In this document: piece after piece, positions 42,733 to 51,872 of the stretch
Layout: each line of letters opens with the position of its first letter
Numbering within the stretch: the first letter of the stretch is position 1
Assembly (NCBI RefSeq): GCF_030398385.1
Contig: NZ_JAOAOQ010000021.1
Span: forward strand, 28,985-92,984
Length of the DNA stretch: 64,000 nucleotides
From: Aquibium sp. ELW1220
GTDB lineage: Bacteria > Pseudomonadota > Alphaproteobacteria > Rhizobiales > Rhizobiaceae
Reading direction: 5' to 3'
The notes under the pieces: generated by a model
What the model was told of the DNA's origin: nothing
The model's input: only the letters and a program-made list of their open reading frames with translations
Database searches by the model: none
Translations under genes and position numbers: made by a program

Positions 42733-44229
42733 CTATCCCATCAACGCCTTCACTGCCTTCATGTCCGCCAGGAACCGCCCATGCTCGGCGTCGCGGTCTG
42801 CGGGGTCGGGGATGCGCAGGAGGTAGGAGGGGTGGACGGTGAGGAAGACGCGCAGGCCGTCGTCGCGCACGATGACCTGGCCGCGCAGCTTCGTGATCGC
42901 GACCGGCTTGCCGAGAAGGGACTGGGCGGCGGTGGCGCCGAGGGCAACGGCAAGGTCGGGGCGGATCAGCGCCAGTTCGTGGTCGAGCCACCAGCGGCAG
43001 GCCTTTACCTCGCCGGCGTTCGGCCTGGCATGGATGCGGCGCTTGCCGCGCGGCTCGAACTTGAAGTGCTTGACCGCATTGGTGACGTAGACCGCGTCGC
43101 GGTCGACGCCGGCTTCGACGAGGACGCCGTCGAGGAGCCGCCCGGCCGGGCCGACGAAGGGCTTGCCGGCGATGTCCTCGTGGTCGCCGGGCTGCTCGCC
43201 GACGAAGACCACGCGGGCCGGCGCAGGTCCCTCGCCGAAGACGGTCTGCGTGGCGTCGCGCCAGAGGTCGCAGCGACGGCAGGATTCGGCTGTGCGCGAG
43301 AGTTCGGCCAAGGTCCGGGCGTCGGCGCCGTCTTGGGTGGTGCTGTCGCCGGCGGGCGGCGCCGGCCAGTGACGCGCCTGAATCTTCGCATGGTGCGGTG
43401 CGGGTTCGCTCGGCTGCTTCTCGACCATTTCCCTGGCCTTCTCCTCGGCGCCGCGGATCATGTCGGGAATGAGGGAGGCCTCGGGGAGGTTCCGCCAGTA
43501 TCTCTTCGGCATCTCGGCCTGCATCGCCTTCACCTTCAGCCGCGCCGGGTTGAAGATCGAGGCGAAATAGGTGCGCCACAGGGTCTCGGCATCGTCTTCC
43601 GACGGCGCGTCGGTCTTGGTGGCTCCGGGGCCGATCGTGAGGCGCGTCCCGTCCCAGTCTGCCGAGGCGAGCGGCGTGAGGATCGTCCAGCGCATGCCGG
43701 TGAAGCGGCGCACGAAGAAGGGCGCGTTGGCCTCGACGATGAAGTGATCGGGCTCGAACCAGGCGACATGGCGGTCGTCCGGCCCGCCGCCGATGCGGCG
43801 AAAACGCACGAAGGCGCGCATCTTGTGGATGTCGCGGCGGACCGACTTCGCCATCGCCTCGAGTCGGCGGACGTCGGTGTCGGAGCCGATCTTCATGAGG
43901 TGCGGCTCTTCGCGCAGCCGGTAGAGCACACGGTAAAGCAGCGCGAAGCGCTCGGGGTCGCGGTGGCACACGACGGTCTCGGCAAGCTCGACGAAGGCGC
44001 GCGGCACCGTGAAGGTGGTACTGTCCGCACCCGGCAACGCCTCGGAGGCGGCATGATCCGTCCCCGCGAAGAGGTCCGCCGAGGCGTTGCCCGCGATGGT
44101 CCAGCCCACCTGGTCGGCCGGCACGCCTTTCATCGCCAGAGCCCGCGCCGCCGTGCGCCAGCCATCGAGGTCGGTCTGGCCGGCCAGTTTCACCGTCATG
44201 CGCGGCAGGCTGCGGGCGATGGCCGCCAT
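42733..44229 (-). CDS. udgX: DUF4130 domain fused to UdgX-family uracil-DNA-binding glycosylase
   Basis: 498 aa. Residues about 1-270 are the DUF4130/SAM-linked DNA modification domain (MKIGSDTDVRRLEAMAKSVR, HKMRAFVRFRRI, YFASIFNPARLKVKAMQAEM, MPKRYWRNLPEA). Residues about 300-498 are UdgX: CRRCDLWRDATQTVFGEG, VGEQPGDHEDIAGKPFVGPA and KRRIHARPNAGE. The UdgX KRRIH loop carries the His that links covalently to the abasic site after uracil removal. The gene starts 2 nt after the radical-SAM partner, so the two form a unit. Confidence 0.93.
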   Translation of the reverse strand: MAAIARSLPRMTVKLAGQTDLDGWRTAARALAMKGVPADQVGWTIAGNASADLFAGTDHAASEALPGADSTTFTVPRAFVELAETVVCHRDPERFALLYRVLYRLREEPHLMKIGSDTDVRRLEAMAKSVRRDIHKMRAFVRFRRIGGGPDDRHVAWFEPDHFIVEANAPFFVRRFTGMRWTILTPLASADWDGTRLTIGPGATKTDAPSEDDAETLWRTYFASIFNPARLKVKAMQAEMPKRYWRNLPEASLIPDMIRGAEEKAREMVEKQPSEPAPHHAKIQARHWPAPPAGDSTTQDGADARTLAELSRTAESCRRCDLWRDATQTVFGEGPAPARVVFVGEQPGDHEDIAGKPFVGPAGRLLDGVLVEAGVDRDAVYVTNAVKHFKFEPRGKRRIHARPNAGEVKACRWWLDHELALIRPDLAVALGATAAQSLLGKPVAITKLRGQVIVRDDGLRVFLTVHPSYLLRIPDPADRDAEHGRFLADMKAVKALMG

Positions 44230-44231
44230 CG

Positions 44232-45467
44232 TCAGAACAGCTCCATCTGCACCGGCGCTGGCGCAAGGCGGGCGCGCAGGTTGGCGCTGTCGGTCAGGGC
44301 GCCGGGCGTCCAGCCTTCCGCGACGATGAAGGGGCGAACCTTCGTGATGGACTGGCAGAGCCGGCCAACATCCTCCAGCCGCAGCCGCCGATAGCGTCTG
44401 GTGTCGAGGATGCGGCCGACGGCGCGGGTGCCGAGGCCCGGCACGCGCAGCAGGTTCTCGCGGTCGGCACGGTTGACGTCGACCGGGAACATGGCGCGAT
44501 TGCCGATCGCCCAGGCGAGCTTTGGATCGACAGCGAGATCGAGCATGCCATCAGGCCGACCGGAGAGAATCTCGTCCTGTTCAAAGCCGTAGAACCGCAT
44601 CAACCAGTCGGCCTGGTAGAGACGGTGCTCGCGCATCAGCGGCGGGTTCTTCAGGGGGAGAGCGGAAGAGGAATCCGGGATCGGGCTGAAGGCGGAGTAA
44701 TAGACGCGACGCAGGCGGTAGCTGGAATAGAGCCGGGCACTCGACTTCAGGATCGTCGCGTCGGGCGAGGCGTCGGCGCCGATGATCATCTGCGTCGACT
44801 GGCCGCCGGGCGCGAAGCGCTCGCGCGTCTTCGTGCGCATGGTGGGCTCGGACTTCTCCTCGATCTTCGAGCGCAATCGCGCCATCGAGATGCGGATCGT
44901 CTCCGGCTTCTTCTCCGGGGCAAGCCGGTTCACGCCTTCGTCGGTGGGGAGTTCGACGTTGATCGACAGGCGGTCGGCGTGGCGGCCGGCCTTTTCCAGC
45001 AGTTCCGGCGCGCATTCGGGGATCGTCTTCAGGTGGATGTACCCGCCGAAACGGTGCTCCTCGCGCAGGCGCCGGGCGATCTCGACCATCTCGCCCATTG
45101 TCTCGTCAGGCGAGCGGATCACGCCGGAGGAGAGGAACAGGCCCTCGATGTAGTTCCGCTTGTAGAAATCCAGCGTCAGCTGCACCACCTCGTCGACCGT
45201 GAAGCGGGCGCGACGGACGTTGGAGGACGACCGGTTGATGCAGTAGCTGCAGTCGTAGATGCAGAAGTTGGTGAGCAGGATCTTGAGCAGCGAAATGCAG
45301 CGACCGTCCGGCGCATAGGAGTGGCAGATGCCGGAGCCTTCGGTCGAGCCGATGCCGCCGCTCTTCAGCGAATTGCGCTTCGCCGCTCCCGACGAGGCGC
45401 AGGAGGCGTCGTACTTGGCCGCGTCGGAGAGGATCGCAAGCTTCTGGCGAAGGGTGATGGCTGTCAT
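44232..45467 (-). CDS. Putative DNA modification/repair radical SAM protein
   Basis: 411 aa from the ATG at 45467; an ATG at 45503 adds 12 residues. The radical-SAM cluster motif is CIYDCSYCINR (CxxxCxxC) near residue 75, with FLSSGVI downstream. Residues about 330-390 hold a helix-hairpin-helix (RENLLRVPGLGTRAVGRIL) expected to bind DNA. The family is always paired with a DUF4130 protein, here fused to UdgX, and its reaction is not established. The C-terminus PVQMELF resembles a beta-clamp-binding peptide (inference). Confidence 0.92.
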   Translation of the reverse strand: MTAITLRQKLAILSDAAKYDASCASSGAAKRNSLKSGGIGSTEGSGICHSYAPDGRCISLLKILLTNFCIYDCSYCINRSSSNVRRARFTVDEVVQLTLDFYKRNYIEGLFLSSGVIRSPDETMGEMVEIARRLREEHRFGGYIHLKTIPECAPELLEKAGRHADRLSINVELPTDEGVNRLAPEKKPETIRISMARLRSKIEEKSEPTMRTKTRERFAPGGQSTQMIIGADASPDATILKSSARLYSSYRLRRVYYSAFSPIPDSSSALPLKNPPLMREHRLYQADWLMRFYGFEQDEILSGRPDGMLDLAVDPKLAWAIGNRAMFPVDVNRADRENLLRVPGLGTRAVGRILDTRRYRRLRLEDVGRLCQSITKVRPFIVAEGWTPGALTDSANLRARLAPAPVQMELF

Positions 45468-45653
45468 GAGTTCATGATATGTTCCCGAGGGCAGCCGCGC
45501 CATTCACTTTGATATGAGCGGCACATTGGAGCCGACGCCCGGAGGGGGCCGGGCAGACGAGGGGCCGCGCGATGGATGGCGGGCTCGCCCTTCCTCGCAT
45601 CGTCCGGGAAGGGCGCGCCCGCGACCGCGGATCATGTCTGATCGACTTGCCCG

Positions 45654-46055
45654 TCAGGCGAGGTCGCGGCGGGCAAAGACCTCCTTGGCGGCGAACAGGC
45701 CGTTGAGGGCGGCCGGGAAGCCGGCATAGACGGCCATCTGCATGATGATCTCGGTGATCTCCTCCCGGCCGAGACCGACATTCAGGCCGGCTTCGATATG
45801 GACCTTCAACTGCGGCGCCGCATTGCCCATGGCTGTCAGGGCGGCGATCGTCGCCACCTCGCGGCTCCGCAGATCGAGGCCCGGCCGGCTGTAGATGTCG
45901 CCGAACGGAAACTCGAGCAGATAGGTGGCAAAATCGGGAGCAATGTCGGCCAGTGCGGCGACGACGTTGTGGCCAGCCTCGCCGTCGATGTCAGCGAGCG
46001 CGCGCTTGCCGCGTTCCAACCGGCTTTCGCCGGCGTTCGGGTGGTGTTGCGTCAT
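45654..46055 (-). CDS. Carboxymuconolactone decarboxylase-family protein
   Basis: 133 aa. The CMD fold is clear: DLRSREVATIAALTAMGNAAPQLKVHIEAGLNVGLGREEI, then EIIMQMAVYAGFPAALNGLF. There is no CxxC, so it is the decarboxylase-like rather than the AhpD peroxidase branch. It overlaps the upstream MerR gene by 65 nt on the same strand. MerR-CMD pairs are frequent and the reaction is usually unknown. Confidence 0.9.
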   Translation of the reverse strand: MTQHHPNAGESRLERGKRALADIDGEAGHNVVAALADIAPDFATYLLEFPFGDIYSRPGLDLRSREVATIAALTAMGNAAPQLKVHIEAGLNVGLGREEITEIIMQMAVYAGFPAALNGLFAAKEVFARRDLA

Positions 46056-46419
46056 AGTCGTTCATCCTCTTGGCTGGGCCGCCGTAGCCGGCGATCTTGG
46101 TGTCGAGGACGAGAAGGCACTCCTGCAGGTCTGCGATGTGGGCCTGGACGCGTTCGCGGTGCTGAACCAGCAGCTCACGGCGCTCCGTTTCCGTGTCGAC
46201 GCCGCGTTCCCGCAAGGCGGCATAGCGCAGCATCTCCCGGATCGGCATCCCGGTCTTCTTCAGGCGGCCGAGGAATTCGATCCAGATCAGGATCGACGCA
46301 TCATAGTCTCGCTGGCACGAGCGATCCCTGTCGGCATAGGGAAGCAGGCCGATCCGCTCGTAGTAGCGGATGGTGTAAGCCGACAGTCCCGAACGCTTCG
46401 CCAGCTGGCCGATCTTCAT
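45991..46419 (-). CDS. MerR-family transcriptional regulator
   Basis: 142 aa from the ATG at 46419, where the family domain begins (KIGQLAKRSGLSAYTIRYYE). The wing/dimer segment RIGLLPYADRD is followed by LIWIEFLGRLKKTGMPIREM and a coiled-coil helix (HRERVQAHIADLQECLLVLD) ending in a basic tail. No metal-binding Cys pattern of MerR/CueR/SoxR is present. Its 3' end overlaps the CMD gene, so it probably controls that operon. Confidence 0.9.
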   Translation of the reverse strand: MKIGQLAKRSGLSAYTIRYYERIGLLPYADRDRSCQRDYDASILIWIEFLGRLKKTGMPIREMLRYAALRERGVDTETERRELLVQHRERVQAHIADLQECLLVLDTKIAGYGGPAKRMNDYDATPPERRRKPVGTRQARAR

Positions 46420-46579
46420 GAATGTCTTCCTTCGCCACGACGCATCCGAGGCTAGGGGTTCGAGCGCACTCCAAGTCAACAGGGAAAGTGCGACCGGAAC
46501 ATGGATCCGTCGGCACCAATCCTGCGGCCGGGTTCGCGCGGGAAAGAAGGGCACAGGGCCGGATCGGCCGGAGCCGGGT

Positions 46580-47968
46580 TCAAACCTCGTGCAGGTAGAG
46601 ATGGTAGTCCAGTTCGCTGACGGTACGGGCGACGCGGAGGTATTCCGCATGTTTGATGGCGGTGAAGGTGCGGTGGAGGTCTTCGCCGAGCGCGTCCTTC
46701 AGGAAGGCCGAGGCGCGCGCCGCTTCAATGGCCGAGCGCCAGTCGGCGGGCATGGCTGCGCGGGCATCATCGGCGGCCGCATAACCGTTGCCTGTCGTCT
46801 CGGGACCCGGATCGAGCGCCTCGTCGAGGCCCTTGGCGATGCCGGCGAGCACTGTGGCAGCGACGAGATAGGGATTGGCATCGACGCCGGACGGGCGGTG
46901 CTCGATCCGGCGGTTGCGGGCGTCGCCGGCGGGCACGCGCAGCGCCACCGAGCGATTGTTGACGCCCCAGGTCGGCGCGACCGGCGCATAGGACTGGGCG
47001 ACGAAGCGGCGCCAGGAATTGGCGTGGGGCGCGAAGACCAGCATGGATTCGCCCATGGTGGCGGCAAGACCACCCAGCGCATGCAGCAGGCGCGGCTCCC
47101 AGCGCCCCTCTTCTGTCTCGGCAAAGATGTTGCGGGCGGCTCCGTCCTGCAGCGAGACGTGCAGATGCATGCCCGAGCCGGCATAGGCCTCGATGGGCTT
47201 GGCCATGAAACAGGCGGTGACGCCGTGTCGGCGCGCCTGGGCGCGGACAAGCCGCTTCAGCATGATCAGGTCGTCGGCTGCCCGAAGGATGTCGGTGCGG
47301 TAGTTCAGCGTCAGCTCGTACTGGCCGGGGGCATATTCGGAGATCACCGTCTCCGCCGGGATGCCCTGTTCGCGCGCCGCCGCATAGATGTCGGAGAACA
47401 GCGGCTGCATGCCATGCAGGTGGTCGACCGAATAGACCTCGGTCTTGCCGGAGCGGCGGCCGTCCAGGACGGCGCGAGCGGGCCGCACGCCGCCGTCGGC
47501 ATCGCGCTCGTTGGCGAGCAGGAAGAACTCGAGCTCGAAAGCGCCTGCCGGATGCAGCCCGCGGGCGGCGAAGGCGCCGACCTGGCGCACGAGCGCATGG
47601 CGGGGATCCGAGGTCATGGGTGCCCCGTCGAGGCCATGCATCGACATCAGCACCTGGGCGCGGCGCGGGCTGGTGCCATGCAGCGGCACCAGCGTGCCCG
47701 GGATCGGCCAGGCGCGCAGGTCGCCGTCGCCCGAATCCCAGATCAGCCCGGTTTCGTGGACGTCCTCGCCGGTGATGTCGAGGCCGAGGATGGAAATCGG
47801 CAGGTGCCGGCCGCCCTTGTAGAAACCCTCGAGTTCGTGCCTGCGGATGATCTTGCCACGGCCGACGCCGTTGACGTCGACGAGCACGATGTCGATCGCC
47901 TCGACATCCGGATGCGCCTCGAGGAAGGCGCGGGCTTCGTCGGGGGTGGAGCCTGAGGGGGAGGTCAT
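46580..47968 (-). CDS. Glutamine synthetase-family protein, PuuA-like (gamma-glutamyl-amine ligase)
   Basis: 462 aa from the ATG at 47968; the open frame upstream runs into a repeat. The beta-grasp start is IDIVLVDVNGVGRGKIIRRHELEGFY. Catalytic parts include GAFELEFFLL, SEYAPGQYELTL, GSGMHLHVSL and NRSVALRVPAG...RRIEHRPSG. This pattern belongs to the GlnT/PuuA branch, which ligates glutamate to polyamines, ethanolamine or other amines. It lies downstream of a class III aminotransferase gene, supporting amine breakdown. Confidence 0.9.
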   Translation of the reverse strand: MTSPSGSTPDEARAFLEAHPDVEAIDIVLVDVNGVGRGKIIRRHELEGFYKGGRHLPISILGLDITGEDVHETGLIWDSGDGDLRAWPIPGTLVPLHGTSPRRAQVLMSMHGLDGAPMTSDPRHALVRQVGAFAARGLHPAGAFELEFFLLANERDADGGVRPARAVLDGRRSGKTEVYSVDHLHGMQPLFSDIYAAAREQGIPAETVISEYAPGQYELTLNYRTDILRAADDLIMLKRLVRAQARRHGVTACFMAKPIEAYAGSGMHLHVSLQDGAARNIFAETEEGRWEPRLLHALGGLAATMGESMLVFAPHANSWRRFVAQSYAPVAPTWGVNNRSVALRVPAGDARNRRIEHRPSGVDANPYLVAATVLAGIAKGLDEALDPGPETTGNGYAAADDARAAMPADWRSAIEAARASAFLKDALGEDLHRTFTAIKHAEYLRVARTVSELDYHLYLHEV

Positions 47969-48016
47969 GGGCGGGGGCTCGCGGGTCTTGCGGTTCGTGG
48001 TGCGTCGCGCTCTACG

Positions 48017-48176
48017 GCGCCCCCCTCTGCCCTGCCGGGCATCTCCCCCACAAGGGGGGAGATCGGATATCGCGACGGCCTTCGCCAATCGCCGAGATCG
48101 AAGGAGACGCGCCGTCGCAACGACTGCCGATCTCCCCCCTTGTGGGGGAGATGGCCGGCAGGCCAGAGGGGGGCGC
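48017..48176. repeat. 160-bp palindromic element, copy D
   Basis: Same length as copies A-C. Left mini-hairpin GCCC-tgcc-GGGC and right GGCC-tgcc-GGCC differ from each other and from copies A/B, yet both pair internally. The core again contains CTTCGCCAATCGCC. It sits in the 225-bp gap between the aminotransferase and glutamine synthetase-like genes, which are read on the minus strand. Confidence 0.95.
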
Positions 48177-48193
48177 GACGGAGCATGGGCATC

Positions 48194-49567
48194 TCAGTGT
48201 CCCGCCAGTTCCGCGCAGACAGCGCCGAAGGCCCCGACCAGCCGGTCGACCTGCCGTGCCGTGGTGGCGGGGGAGACGAGCATCATGTTGTGGAAGGGGG
48301 CGATCAGGCAGCCGCGGTTGACGAGCGCGACATGGATTGCGGCTTCGAGCGCGGGAGCGTGCGCGGCTTCGGCTTCCGCGCCGTTGGCGAGCGGGCCCGG
48401 GGCGCAGATGAACTCGACGCGGGCCCCCACACGGGCGACGTGCCAGGGCAGGCCATGGCGCCCGATGGCGGCGGACAGGCCCGCTTCCAGCCGTTCGGCA
48501 AAGCGCTCCATGCGGGCGTAATTCTCCGCCGTCATCACCTCCTCCAGCGTCGCGCGCATCGCGGCGAACTGCAGCGGGTTGGCCGAGAGCGTGGTGCCCA
48601 TGCCGGAATAGCCTTGCTCCTTCGTCTTCTGATACGCTTCCCAGCGCATGGCTACCTCCTCGGTCATGCCCCAGACTGCGGCCGGCACGCCGCCCGCGAC
48701 CGGCTTGCCCAGCACGAAAAGATCAGGCTCCAGGCCGAACGTGCGCGTGTAGCCGCCGAGACCGGTGGAGATCGTGTGCGTCTCGTCGATGAGCAGCAGC
48801 GTTCCGGTCTCCCGGGTGGCGCGGCGGAGCGCGTCGTGAAAGCCCGGCGCCGGCAGAACCATGCAGGAATTGGTGAGAACCGGCTCGGTGATGACGCAGG
48901 CCACGTCGCGCGCGGCGAGTGCGGCTTCGAGCGCGGGAAGGTCGTTGAACTCGACGATCATGGTTGCCTGCGCCAAGTCACGAAATTCGCCTGCGAGGCC
49001 AGGGCGGTTGATCGCGCGGCCGTCCCTCAGCCGCACCATCGTCTCGTCGACGGAGCCATGATAGCAGCCGTTGAAGACGAGTATCTTCGGCCGGTCGGTG
49101 ATGGCGCGGGCGAGACGCAGCGCGAAGCGGTTGGCGTCGGTCGCCGTGGTCGCGACCTGCCAGAAAGGAAGGCCGAAGCGCTCGACGAGCAGCCGGCCGA
49201 CCACGGCCGCATCTTCGTTGGGCAGCATGTAGGTCAGGCCCCGGCCGGCCTGCCGGCGGATGGCGCGAGCGACGGGGGCGGGCGAATGACCGAACATCGA
49301 GCCCGTGTCGCCGAGACAGAAATCGTCCAGCCGGTGGTCGTCGATGTCGGTGATGGTGGCGCCGCGCGCCTGCGCCACCACCATGCGGAAGGGCATCGGC
49401 CAGTCGAGCATCCAGTGCAGCGGCACCCCGTCGAGGAAGCCGGACGGCGCGGCGGCGGCGGCCGCCGATCGCGGCCGCGAGGCGGCGAAGATCGCGGCTT
49501 CACGGGCGCGCAGGGCCTCTATGCTTCGGACGGGTACGCCGCCGATCCTGTCGCTGGTCTGCTGCAA
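48194..49567 (-). CDS. PLP-dependent class III aminotransferase
   Basis: 457 aa. Visible are DIDDHRLDDFCLGDTGSMFGHSP near the N-terminus, VFNGCYHGSVDE, CVITEPVLTNS, LLLIDETHTISTG (PLP-binding Asp region) and LFVLGKPVAGGVPAAVWG, with the Schiff-base Lys near residue 280. Related to glutamate-1-semialdehyde aminomutase and omega-amino acid aminotransferases. With the neighbouring PuuA-like ligase it may act on polyamine or other amine intermediates. Substrate not determined. Confidence 0.9.
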   Translation of the reverse strand: MQQTSDRIGGVPVRSIEALRAREAAIFAASRPRSAAAAAAPSGFLDGVPLHWMLDWPMPFRMVVAQARGATITDIDDHRLDDFCLGDTGSMFGHSPAPVARAIRRQAGRGLTYMLPNEDAAVVGRLLVERFGLPFWQVATTATDANRFALRLARAITDRPKILVFNGCYHGSVDETMVRLRDGRAINRPGLAGEFRDLAQATMIVEFNDLPALEAALAARDVACVITEPVLTNSCMVLPAPGFHDALRRATRETGTLLLIDETHTISTGLGGYTRTFGLEPDLFVLGKPVAGGVPAAVWGMTEEVAMRWEAYQKTKEQGYSGMGTTLSANPLQFAAMRATLEEVMTAENYARMERFAERLEAGLSAAIGRHGLPWHVARVGARVEFICAPGPLANGAEAEAAHAPALEAAIHVALVNRGCLIAPFHNMMLVSPATTARQVDRLVGAFGAVCAELAGH

Positions 49568-49722
49568 TCGAACGCCCCCCGGAAGACGAGCATCTTCTTA
49601 GCTGGGGCGGTCGAGGCCGGCAATCGTCCTGCCGCTGCAGGCACTGGACCAGATTGGGGCTTGAGCGCGCATCCGCCCGGGCTATGGTCGCGGACCGCGA
49701 AAACCGGGACCGCCGCCTGCCC

Positions 49723-50196
49723 ATGATCGAGCCCATCTCGCCTGCCGACGAACCTGCCGTACTTGCGCTCAACACCATTCACGCCTCGGAACTCTCATTG
49801 CTCGATGCGGCAGGTCTGAAGCGCCTGCTCAAGGTCGCCTATCTGGCGCGGCGGATCGGCAGGCTGGAGGCGTTCATGATCGCCTTCGACCAGGACGCGG
49901 CCTACGAGAGCCCGAACTTCCTGTGGTTTTGCGAGCGGTACCCGCGCTTTGCCTATGTCGATCGCATCGCGGTGGCGGCGGCGGCGCGCGGACGGGGGCA
50001 TGCGCGGCGTCTCTACGAGCATCTGTTCGAAGAAGCGCGACGGGACGGTCACTCTGTCGTCACCTGCGAAGTGAATTCAGACCCGCCGAACCCGGCCTCC
50101 GACGCCTTCCATGCCGCGCTCGGCTTCCGCATCGTCGGCGAGGCGGCCATCTATGGGGGCGAGCGGACGGTGCGCTACTACGAGCGCGTGCTGTAG
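49723..50196 (+). CDS. GNAT-family N-acetyltransferase
   Basis: 157 aa from the ATG at 49723, where the domain begins (IEPISPADEPAVLALNTIH). The acetyl-CoA loop is RIAVAAAARGRGHARRLYEHL (motif RxxGxG/A as ARGRGHA), followed by CEVNSDPPNPASDAFHAALGF and VRYYERVL. This is a complete single GNAT domain. It is divergent from the aminotransferase gene. Substrate unknown. Confidence 0.88.
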   Translation: MIEPISPADEPAVLALNTIHASELSLLDAAGLKRLLKVAYLARRIGRLEAFMIAFDQDAAYESPNFLWFCERYPRFAYVDRIAVAAAARGRGHARRLYEHLFEEARRDGHSVVTCEVNSDPPNPASDAFHAALGFRIVGEAAIYGGERTVRYYERVL

Positions 50197-50313
50197 CGGC
50201 GATCGCAGGGCGAGGCGTGTTCCGATTTCGCGACGGTCTCCCGTCCAGCGCCCCGTGATGCTATTCTGGGCGAACGCGCACGGCTCGCGACCACGAGAGG
50301 GAGGATTTCTCGT

Positions 50314-50775
50314 ATGCGTCTCGCTTCGATTTCGGTTCTGACGGGGGTGATTCTGGCGTTGTGGCCGGCGGTCGCCCTTGCATCCGGTGGCCTCCAGTGC
50401 ACGGCCGAGGACGAGTTCGCGGTCTTCACGATCGAGAGCGGGGTAGCCCGTGGCATGGGCGGTCCGGTCTTCAATTTCCGCGCCACGTCCGTCATCCGCG
50501 ACGACGCGGTGGCGGGCGACCTGCGCAACATGGCCTATGACGGCGAGCATCTGGCGCAATACTGGCTCGACGGCGAGGAATTGCGCCTGTTGCTCTATCG
50601 CGAGCGCGCTGAGGGCACGCATGGCTACGTCCGGATCGAAGTCCGGACGACTGCCGGAGAGGAAGGCCTCTACAAGGGGGCGTACGACCTGAGCGTGTTC
50701 GACATGGCAGGCGATACCACGGGAGAGGGGCGGACGTTCAAGGGAAGCGGTTCCGTCGAATGCTTCGTCGAATAG
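50314..50775 (+). CDS. Exported protein of unknown function
   Basis: 153 aa with a signal peptide (LASISVLTGVILALWPAVALA, cleavage after ALA-S). The GGGAGGA ribosome site is strong. The mature part is a predicted beta-rich domain with two cysteines, one near its start (LQCTAEDEF) and one near its end (VECFVE), well placed for a disulfide that closes the domain. No family recognised. It is convergent with the WD40 gene. Confidence 0.75.
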   Translation: MRLASISVLTGVILALWPAVALASGGLQCTAEDEFAVFTIESGVARGMGGPVFNFRATSVIRDDAVAGDLRNMAYDGEHLAQYWLDGEELRLLLYRERAEGTHGYVRIEVRTTAGEEGLYKGAYDLSVFDMAGDTTGEGRTFKGSGSVECFVE

Positions 50776-50778
50776 GGA

Positions 50779-51753
50779 TCAGCCGGCGATGTCGATGACG
50801 CCGCAGTCTCCGGCTTCCGAGCCGAAGACGACGCGACGACCGGCGCGGTCCCAGCCGAGCGAGGTGATCGCGCCCTTGCCAGGGCGGCGCAGCAGCACCT
50901 CCTTCTGGTCGGCGATGCGGGCGGCGAGAACCATGCCGTCGGCATAGCCGATGGCGACGAAATCGTCGGCCGGATGACAGGCGACTGCAGTCACCTGCGT
51001 GTTGCCGCGGGTGCCGAGTTCGAGCGGCGCCTTGCCCATCGGACCGTCCTTGCCCTGGAACGGCCAGACGATGGCGGCCGGTGCGCCGGAACTGGCCAGC
51101 CAGCGGCCCTTCGGGCTCCATGACAGGCTCTTCACCTTGGCAGGGTAGCCGGTCATGCGCATGTGCTTGGCGTCGACGAGCTTCCAGCCGTGCAGGGCGC
51201 CCTCCTGCATGGTGGTGACGAGGAAGTTGCCGTCGGGCGAAAACGTGATGCCGGTATGCGCGCCCGCCCATTCGAGCTCGGTCGGCTTGCCGTCGGCGGC
51301 CGGGAAGTGCAGCGTCGCGCCATTGTAGCGCGCCACGCCGATGCGCATGCCCTTGGGCGAGAACGCGATGCCTTCCACCGTGCGCGGATGGTCGAAGCTC
51401 TTCGTCCTGCCGTCGGCGAAGCGGACATAGGCCGTGCGCCCGGCTCCCCAGGCGATGGCGCCCTGCGGACCCGAAGCGATGCAGGCGATCCACTTGCGGC
51501 CGATGTCGGCCAGGTGCTCGAGCGATCCGTCGGCGCCGATGGCCGTGACCTTGCCGTCCTCGCCGCCGGTCAGCAGCCGCTCGCCGCGCTCGTCGAGCGT
51601 CGCGCAGGTCAGCCCGTCATGCGCGGCTACCTGCCTGTGACCGTCGGCCAAGCGATGCACCACGCCGTCTGCCAGCGCGAAGTGCGGCACGTCGGAGACG
51701 AAGGCGGCGACGACGCAGTGGCCATCGAGATCGAGGGGGGCGACGGTTGGCAT
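50779..51753 (-). CDS. WD40-repeat protein, partner of the CobW GTPase
   Basis: 324 aa built of about seven beta-propeller blades: TCATLDERGERLLTGGEDGKVTAIGADGS, IAFSPKGMRIGVARYNGATLHF, GITFSPDGNFLVTTMQEGALHGW, SWSPKGRWLASSGAPAAIVW and SLGWDRAGRRVVFGSEAGD. No other domain or signal is present. It lies 119 nt downstream of the CobW GTPase gene on the same strand. CobW-WD40 pairs are conserved in rhizobia; a role in metal delivery is inferred. Confidence 0.88.
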   Translation of the reverse strand: MPTVAPLDLDGHCVVAAFVSDVPHFALADGVVHRLADGHRQVAAHDGLTCATLDERGERLLTGGEDGKVTAIGADGSLEHLADIGRKWIACIASGPQGAIAWGAGRTAYVRFADGRTKSFDHPRTVEGIAFSPKGMRIGVARYNGATLHFPAADGKPTELEWAGAHTGITFSPDGNFLVTTMQEGALHGWKLVDAKHMRMTGYPAKVKSLSWSPKGRWLASSGAPAAIVWPFQGKDGPMGKAPLELGTRGNTQVTAVACHPADDFVAIGYADGMVLAARIADQKEVLLRRPGKGAITSLGWDRAGRRVVFGSEAGDCGVIDIAG

Positions 51754-51872
51754 CGTATCTCCGGACGTGGCTGTCGAGAACTGGCGCGGGTCTAGCGGCG
51801 CATCTCGATCTTGTCACGCGCGGCGCTGGCGAGGAATGCGGCACGGGTCACGCCCAGCCGGCGCGGAAAGGT

